From NCBI GenBank assembly GCA_015178975.1, contig WHVD01000034.1, forward strand, positions 62,001-126,000: DNA of 64,000 nt. Direction: 5' to 3'. Under the pieces are notes generated by a model. That model saw nothing but the letters and a program-made list of their open reading frames with translations, did no database searches and was not told the origin of the DNA. This document shows, in pieces, positions 57,896-64,000 of the stretch. The position numbers were made by a program, and so were the translations under genes. Source of the stretch: Hysterangium stoloniferum. Lineage: Eukaryota > Basidiomycota > Agaricomycetes > Hysterangiales > Hysterangiaceae. How positions within the stretch are numbered: the stretch's first letter is position 1; each line of letters starts with the position of its first letter.

Positions 57896-59018
57896 GGTGT
57901 ATAGCACCAACGCAGGAGGGGCACGGTGATCTCCGAAAGCTGTACTTGCTAAAGCCAAATACCAACAAATACTTGTGTGGATATACACCGAAACTCCAGC
58001 ATTGGCTTAACACCAAAATCACTCGCATAGATGTTACGAGGAGTCATTCAATATTGGATTGATAAGTTTATTAGACAAACAACGTGGGTCGTGCATTATT
58101 AAATATATGTGGGGTCTGTCGTGTCAAAGATCGCGATCTGGCAATAATGTATCCAGAAAGATCCCTATTCGCGATATGTACCCTGACTATTTACATACAT
58201 TGGCCATTGAAATCTGGAGGCGGGGATCCCCGGAAATAGACGAGTCCATGAGATTAGGTGCATGAGATTAGAATGGCCGTGTGATGGTACAACGTGGGCG
58301 AACAAAAATTTCCCGAATTCTTTCAGTGAGGGTTCCCCTTGTACAAGCTTCCTTGCCGGCCTTTGATGTTTGTAGACGTACTTAGAGTTGCTATCTTTGA
58401 GCCACAGCACATCTGCCATCAAACTCAAACTGTGGCTTTTACGGCATAATGCGTCTACTAGCCTGGCCCAAGGCGGTTGCCATCAGATTGTATCCAGTGT
58501 CATTGGGATCTAGTGTCAGTCACATCGCTAGAATTGTTGTGCCGATCTATATATCTGCAGTCTATTCATGAGTTCCGATAATCAGACTGTGATCCACTTG
58601 TCGCATTACATAGAGCGTGAGTTGCAAAAAAAACCCACTCAAAAGCCATCGTACAGCATGCTCAACCATTTGAATGCGCCTGTTCCTGCCAATAATCAGT
58701 GCCTCTTCAACCCCTCTTCGCCGCCTCTCCGTCCGGTCCGGGCTCCGAGCAAGCGACCCCACTGGACAAAGGGTCAAAAACTATTTTCAAGGAAGCAGGA
58801 GTAGTCGATGAGAACCGTTAGCTGTATGAAAGGGGGGAATATTGTAATCGGAATATCATCGCTAAATGCCATGGCTTAGAGAATGGAAACGGTTTTGGAA
58901 AGACCACCGCACAAGAGAACAATACATTTGCCACTTTGCGTCATACTATACTATATTGTTCGATCCATATAAACCGTCCGCATGACCGTTGACCGTCTTC
59001 CTCCCCAAGCTGAAATCA
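57896..59018. other. intergenic with one possible small gene
   Basis: A frame at 58568-58804 (plus, ATG start, 78 residues, MSSDNQTVIHLSHYIEREL...) ends in a basic Pro-rich tail (PVRAPSKRPHWTKGQK). It has coding-like composition but no known relatives to me. A minus-strand frame at 58165-58428 also lacks motifs. Confidence 0.3.
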
Positions 59019-59878
59019 ATGGAGTTTAGCCATGCCAACCGCATTCCAACGGCAAACAAGGCGACAGGCGAACGCGGAACCCCCAGTCTAAAGGGAACTA
59101 AGCCACTCATAGAAGGACACGAGTCTAGTGCTGTGGCATCGCACCCTCCCCAGGTCGAATATGCTACATTCGCGGAATTTCGCCGTGCATTTTGGCCTGA
59201 GGACAGTGATGCAAAACAGAGTGGGGAGTGCTCTCAACCAGCCCCTCTTGTAATTCCAAATAATTCGCCACAGGTCTTACTCACTCATAATGACACCGAT
59301 CATCAATGTCTGTGATTGATTTTTCTATTAGTTATGTACGGCAATGCTGATGATTCGGGGCAGCTGGTCTGGATCTTGAACGGCTACAGCAGGTGGAAAA
59401 ATGGCGCAATGATGTGCATGAGAAAAGGGTTGTTGAGAGGGACAGAAAAAGGAGGTCCATAACTAAGAATAAGATGACGCGTAGGCCGTTGACTCGACAG
59501 AACATCGGAAGAAGTGATCCGAATAAACTTTCCACAGACGCAACCTCTAACGTGCACTGTCATACCAATGAAGAGATCAGGCTTAAGGATCCGTCCTTCC
59601 ACGACGATCAACTTTTGCATTCTGGTCACAGGGCTTTTCCCAGAAGAGGTGGTGTATCATTTGGTTCCCCGTCCCCGTCCCATGCAGTCGACTATGAACA
59701 CTCAATTTTCACTTACGCTCAAGCTGACTCCCCTGATGCGCCGAGTCCTGGAGCTTTTCAAGATTCTCAAGTACCTCTTGACCCGACTAGACGGAACTGG
59801 TGTCGCAAAGTCTTCGCAACACCCACTACCTGTCCTCATGGTGTGGCGGGCTATATGTTGCCACCTAAGAAATCCTGA
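59019..59878 (+). CDS. hypothetical protein, probably two exons
   Basis: The first part, from an ATG at 59019, reads MEFSHANRIPTANKATGERG and VEYATFAEFRRAFWPEDSDA. The second part, after a probable intron ending ...GGGGCAG at about 59363, reads LDLERLQQVEKWRNDVHEKR, then a basic stretch VVERDRKRRSITKNKMTRR, and ends FATPTTCPHGVAGYMLPPKK. The strongly basic middle suggests nucleic-acid binding or nuclear location (inference only). I could not find a donor that joins the two parts in phase, so the exact splice is open. No family recognised. Confidence 0.45.
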
Positions 59879-60234
59879 TTGATGTAAATTTGACTTTAGA
59901 CAAAAAATGTAAATATTGAATGGTGGGTATCTTTTGTTAGAGTCGTAGAAGCGACAGGCCCTTTATCACATAATTTACCTATTGCAATTATTTTTGCTTA
60001 ATCCTTTAATTATCTGACCCTCATGTAGAGCCAAAATCCAGAGAGTGGGCTACGCATCGTCTTGATCGCGTTTATCACGTGGAAATCACGTGCCAGCCAT
60101 TCCTGGCTGATCTTGTCTCATTGACGGTTGCTACAAGCTGACGTTTCTCTCCCTTTGTTTTAAGTTGTAACAGGTCACTTAGCAGAAGAATTACGCATAG
60201 CCAATTTAATATCCCACCGATCCTTTGACCCAGG

Positions 60235-62619
60235 ATGGAGGATGAAGTTGCGGACATTGAGCTTGTTCGTCTTTGACTTATTCTACAGGTTATCTATTAA
60301 CTTGAAGCGTATACAGTTGGAACAACACCTGAATAAGACAAGCCATATCTCTCAGCGCATGACTGGTGAGTCTGATAATTGATTTGTGTAGCGTATGTTG
60401 TACAAGGAAGCATCCAGGAATTCTATCTAAGTTCGATACCCGTCTTGTTAAACTTGAGAAGTCCATTCTACCACTGCACAAGTCAACATTGGCGCTAACT
60501 AAAGTTGCGGAAAGTTCGTATCTCCCTAAGAATTCAAGATTAAGGCACTGAGCATTGAACATTTGTTATAATTAGATATCGAAAGCACCCTTCAAACTAT
60601 CGAGAAAATAGCGAGCAGTCAAGAGAACACGGCGTCGGAAGAAGCGTTAATAATGCGAGGGTAAAAGCATTCGTACAGTTTACAAATAAGACTTTTATTA
60701 ACTAAATTAGGCCCCAACCTGGTAAACTCACCGTATATACCGACGCTTTAGAACGTATTAATGCTAATTTTGCATTTGGGACGGGGCGAATGCCAAAGGA
60801 TTCCGTTCGTGATACTTTTAAAATCTTGTGTTAATACTTATTCATAGCCACACCGTAGGCACGTCTCGTGGAGACGGGTGCAAAGAAATTAACACAGTTA
60901 TATACGAAACTTGTTGCGGAAGGCTCATCCGGCAGTCCCTCTTCTTCTCCCGACATGATTCCCATGCCGTTTCCTCCTCCTCTTGCGAATGCCTTGAATC
61001 CTCTAGTAACGGCACTCAGATCTTTGCCCCTTCCCGCCACACATCCATCACATCCAGCTGCACCAGCCATACTAGCTACATTCGTTGAAGCACAGAGAGG
61101 TTATGCAGAAATGCGAGGTTCATGGTGCCGTAAGTGCCTGGAGACGCAATCACGCCGCGTATTAGAAAGAATAGAAACTATGGAAGGTGTGGAAGGCGGT
61201 CGCGAATTTGGACGGTGGGTGGAAGGATTTTTGAATCATGCGAAGGTGAGTCCACTATTCTTTGATATGTCTTAGAGATTTGATTAAAAGGGAAAATGTT
61301 TTGAGGCTGAGCATACCCTCCTGATGTCATTGGTTCCGATGCCTGCTGGCAGTCAGATGTCATATGACGAGCTTCTCCTACCTATCACTTCATTGTTCCA
61401 AACGACCCTCGGCTCCTTCATTGCGTTCGTCAAGCGCTCTCTCAGCAAATACGCATTTCTAGCACTATCGGCGTACAATTGTTTGTTGGGCATTCAACCG
61501 GTGTGGGACGATATTATCACCAAACGTGCCGGTCGAAGAGAAAATGAACTTAAGGACGGACTCCATAGTGTCCGTGGATTATGCCTGCGCAGTTTCCCAG
61601 AATTTTTGGCAAATATCAAGCTTGTTAGTGTGCGGCCCACTGAAACGCAGTTACTCGGCACTGGCGTTAGTGACTTAACCATAGAAGTAAGTATCTTATT
61701 TTTAGGGAGAATTCACAACAAGCGGATATTTTTCTCATTTCCAAATTCCAGACTGTGAAATACTTAACCCAGATTCCTGATGTACAAGATGCGGTGGTGG
61801 CGTCTCTGGTCACACTTGGGGATGGTAATTGGAATATGGGTGATGGTGTGGGTAAGGGGGGTAAGGTGCCCGGCGGTAACCCAGAAGAAATGGAAGCTTT
61901 TGTTTTAGAGCATTATCTATGTAAGCACTATCTTCGTCATTACAAATATTCTCTGTTCATTACTCACACAGACGATGTGGTGATGACATTGCTGAGTACC
62001 CTCACTACCCTTTCCAAAATTGGTCGACGACCCCAGATGGGTTCGATATATCTTCTCAACAACGTAGCCCACTTGCGAAGCCGGATGTTGGATGCTTCTG
62101 AGTCCACCATCGATACCTTACTCTCAAAACCCACACAAGACGCGTTAAATTCCAACTTCCGCACGGCAAAGGCAGCATATTTCGATTCGAATTTTTCGCC
62201 ACTTATTCAGGCGCTCGCAGACGACAAGGAGCGCACTAAGAGTGCAGTGATGAAGGAGAAGTGGAGTCGCTTCTTCGATGCCTTAGACGAGGTGGCCGAG
62301 CGTCATCGAGTAGCCCGTGTGATGGCAGACGATCCAGATGGCAGGGCAATGCTCCAAGATGAAGTTGTCCGGCTGGTAATTCCAGCTCTGCTTAGGTTTA
62401 CTCAAAAACATAAGGAGAAGGAATTTAGCAAGAGTAAGTAATTTTACATATTGCTAATCATTATGGTATGGCTAATCGACCTCTCAATAGATCCTCAGAA
62501 ATGTACGAATTTCAGAAACATCGGGAGTTTTTTTTTTTTGACTGAAATATTTGCTGCCCACAGACATCAAAGCGACGCCCGATGAAGTGGAGCAACAGAT
62601 CATTAATTTCTTCCGATGA
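60235..62619 (+). CDS. EXO70: exocyst complex subunit Exo70
   Basis: Subunit of the exocyst, which tethers secretory vesicles to the plasma membrane; Exo70 binds phosphoinositides and Rho GTPases. The first exon is only 30 bases (60235-60264); a GTTCGT...TACAG intron joins MEDEVADIEL to LEQHLNKTSHISQRM. Then GILSKFDTRLVKLEKSILPL, NIESTLQTIEKIASSQENTA, LTVYTDALERINANFAF, ARLVETGAKKLTQLYTKLVA, MSYDELLLPITSLFQTTLGS, NNVAHLRSRMLDASESTIDT and the C-terminus TPDEVEQQIINFFR, typical of fungal Exo70. At least nine introns. Almost all junctions close in phase; the one near 60826-60856 (before ARLVETGAK) does not with a standard GT donor, so that boundary needs transcript data. Length, about 600 residues, is usual. 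Confidence 0.9.
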
Positions 62620-62802
62620 TGTCTTGTTGAGTTTCTTGTATATGTAAGTTGCTCTTCGTCATTGTGGCCAAATCTTGGAAAAAGTTCTCGAGGATTAAAG
62701 CTGGCTTCCCACTGTAATTTTTCAACGATTCGCTGCATAAATGTATATGTTATTTAAACCATTTGTGGTATCGACTTGGAGGAAACCCCCCGACAAGACT
62801 TT

Positions 62803-62892
62803 GGCAGGCGTCGAACCTCCGCTTGACTACGGGTCTCCCAGCTTGAGACGCCGGGAGCTGCGACCCAGGTGAGCGGGCTCTCCCAACCTGCC
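62803..62892 (-). ncRNA. tRNA-like folded sequence (90 nt), possible SINE head or structured RNA
   Basis: On the minus strand the segment is closed by GGCAGG and CCTGCC. Inside it has GAGCCCGCTC (small hairpin), GGGT...ACCC enclosing CTCCC...GGGAG (long hairpin with loop GGCGTCTCAAGCT), and AGGTTCGACGCCT, a T-loop-like arm with the B-box motif GGTTCGA. A TGGCAGGTTGGG A-box-like sequence lies at the 5' end. This resembles a tRNA with a large extra arm, but the arms do not fit a standard cloverleaf and no anticodon can be assigned. It lies 184 bp past the EXO70 stop on the opposite strand. Confidence 0.4.
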
Positions 62893-64000
62893 ATGCCACA
62901 AAACCATTCTTTTTTGTTACGTCCGTTACAGGCCGTGTCGCGTTCGCTACTCCTGTGTGAAGGTCTGTTATAACTGATTCATTATTGCCAAGTTGGTCAC
63001 AATGAATTTCGATGTATTGTAAAATCGAGTTATAGGTCGAAGGTTATCACTCGAATATGTTTTTTTAGATCTGACTGTGAAAGTGTAAGACCACCAGCCA
63101 TTGGAACAGGCCCCCGTCATCTGTGCAGCAAGAGCTCCAACTGTAAAAAAACCTCCGTGCTGAAATTTTTAATTGTGTGGCTCCTATATAAAATTAACCA
63201 CCGAAACGTACCACATTTGGGTGGATAATGTGTATGGACGCCAGTCATAAACCAAACATTTCGTCATCGTGAAGTTCTAGTGTGGAAAGAGTCACTGGCA
63301 CCCGGGCCGTCGTTGTTCTATTCCCTAAATAAAAACAGCGCATTTGATACAAATGTCTTCGCATCCTATGAGCATGATACATCCATGGCACACAACACGT
63401 ATTTTATATAATCTATGTACTCTTGATTTCTTCGGTGAGCAGATTAAAGATGGCACCAGCTGCAGAGAGTATCTGGGACACAGGCTAATTTGCCTCCTTA
63501 TTGCGTTGGGCCTCTTCCACTGGGAACCATGAGGGGACATTCCAAAGTATGTCGTCAGACGGTAAGTTGTGTCGAGATATCTAATCAGCATATCTGTTTC
63601 ATCCAGAGTCTAGCCCAGCGTCAGAGAGACTGTTTGAGTCATATCGAATTAATCTCATATTTCCGGACATTTCCAAACTTGCAGAAACTGATGGTTGTGC
63701 ATACTAGTACTGAGCCCCATCAAAGCCCCATTCACCAAAATATATAATCTATCGAGAAAACCTTAGTACTGTTATAACATGAATAATTCTGGTATTTTAG
63801 TTTCTTTTCTTTTCTAGGAGTTGATGCTCTCCTCATCTGCAGGTTAATGCGTCATCGGTTTTAGGCATTTCAAGTTGCTGTTAGTTACTGGTAAATCCCG
63901 GCCTAAGGCGCCAGCCCGAACTGGCTATCGAAAGCCCAGCCGGGCTGGGTCGTACGTTACGTGTCACGCGACCAATTTTGTGTGTCCACAGCGCATCCGT
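62893..64000. other. intergenic to window end
   Basis: No gene recognised. Frames at 63325-63591 and 63490-63747 show no motif. Near 63900-63960 there is an inverted GC-rich stretch (AGCCCGAACTGGCT, AGCCCAGCCGGGCTGGGT). Confidence 0.35.

Noticed and set aside
62803-62892. Standard tRNA gene (Ser or Leu type)
   Set aside because: The T stem has a mismatch and overlaps the closing stem, and no anticodon loop can be placed; kept only as a tRNA-like structure.
1-64000. CRISPR arrays, rRNA genes, bacterial operon features
   Set aside because: No regularly spaced repeats, no rRNA sequence and no bacterial gene order; the DNA is eukaryotic with spliceosomal introns.

Overview
The window looks like nuclear DNA of a filamentous basidiomycete, most likely an Agaricomycete. 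Genes are broken by many short (about 45-75 bp) GT-AG introns. The readable proteins belong to families typical of such fungi: a GMC oxidoreductase, an ent-kaurene-oxidase-like P450, a 14-helix-type MFS exporter, a DUF6534 membrane protein, MYND and F-box/LRR proteins, a GH79 glycosidase, fungal-type tRNA ligase and Exo70. Repeats include Ty3/gypsy, Ty1/copia, Tc1/mariner and non-autonomous inverted-repeat elements. I cannot name the species. All gene models were read by eye from the sequence and protein motifs; no search was run.

Layout. 1-8.5 kb holds a metabolic group: the 5' part of a GMC oxidoreductase (minus), a cytochrome P450 (plus) and an MFS transporter (plus). GMC and P450 both show damage, so this looks like a decaying secondary-metabolism or detoxification locus. 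A DUF6534 membrane protein follows on the minus strand (9.8-11.6 kb). From about 12.1 to 27.6 kb lies an AT-rich, strongly CpG-depleted island of nested transposons. It opens with a foldback palindrome and a short interstitial telomere array. Inside are a Ty3/gypsy gag split by a 1.6 kb Tc1/mariner element, a gypsy protease remnant in one orientation beside an RNase H/integrase remnant in the other, a tRNA-like sequence, and two decayed pieces of an Agaricomycete family of unknown function.

From 28 kb normal gene-bearing DNA resumes: TRL1 tRNA ligase (minus, a clean five-exon model), a MYND pseudogene, a secretory S10 serine carboxypeptidase with damage at key places, and a 38-46 kb repeat-rich stretch with two inverted-repeat elements and a truncated copia element. 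Then come an intact secreted GH79 beta-glucuronidase-type gene, an intronless basidiomycete protein, an intact MYND paralogue, a solo-LTR candidate, an uncharacterised gene with a one-base insertion, an F-box/LRR gene, a two-exon hypothetical gene and the exocyst gene EXO70. A 90-nt tRNA-like folded sequence lies just downstream of EXO70.

The genes do not form one pathway. TRL1 (tRNA splicing) and EXO70 (secretion) are core housekeeping genes; GH79 and S10 would act outside the cell or in the secretory/vacuolar route; GMC, P450 and MFS could once have acted together. The most informative observations are structural: a telomere-repeat scar at a deletion junction, an empty/filled site pair for a 298-bp element, a Tc1 insertion whose removal restores the host reading frame exactly, and a sharply bounded CpG-depleted island.
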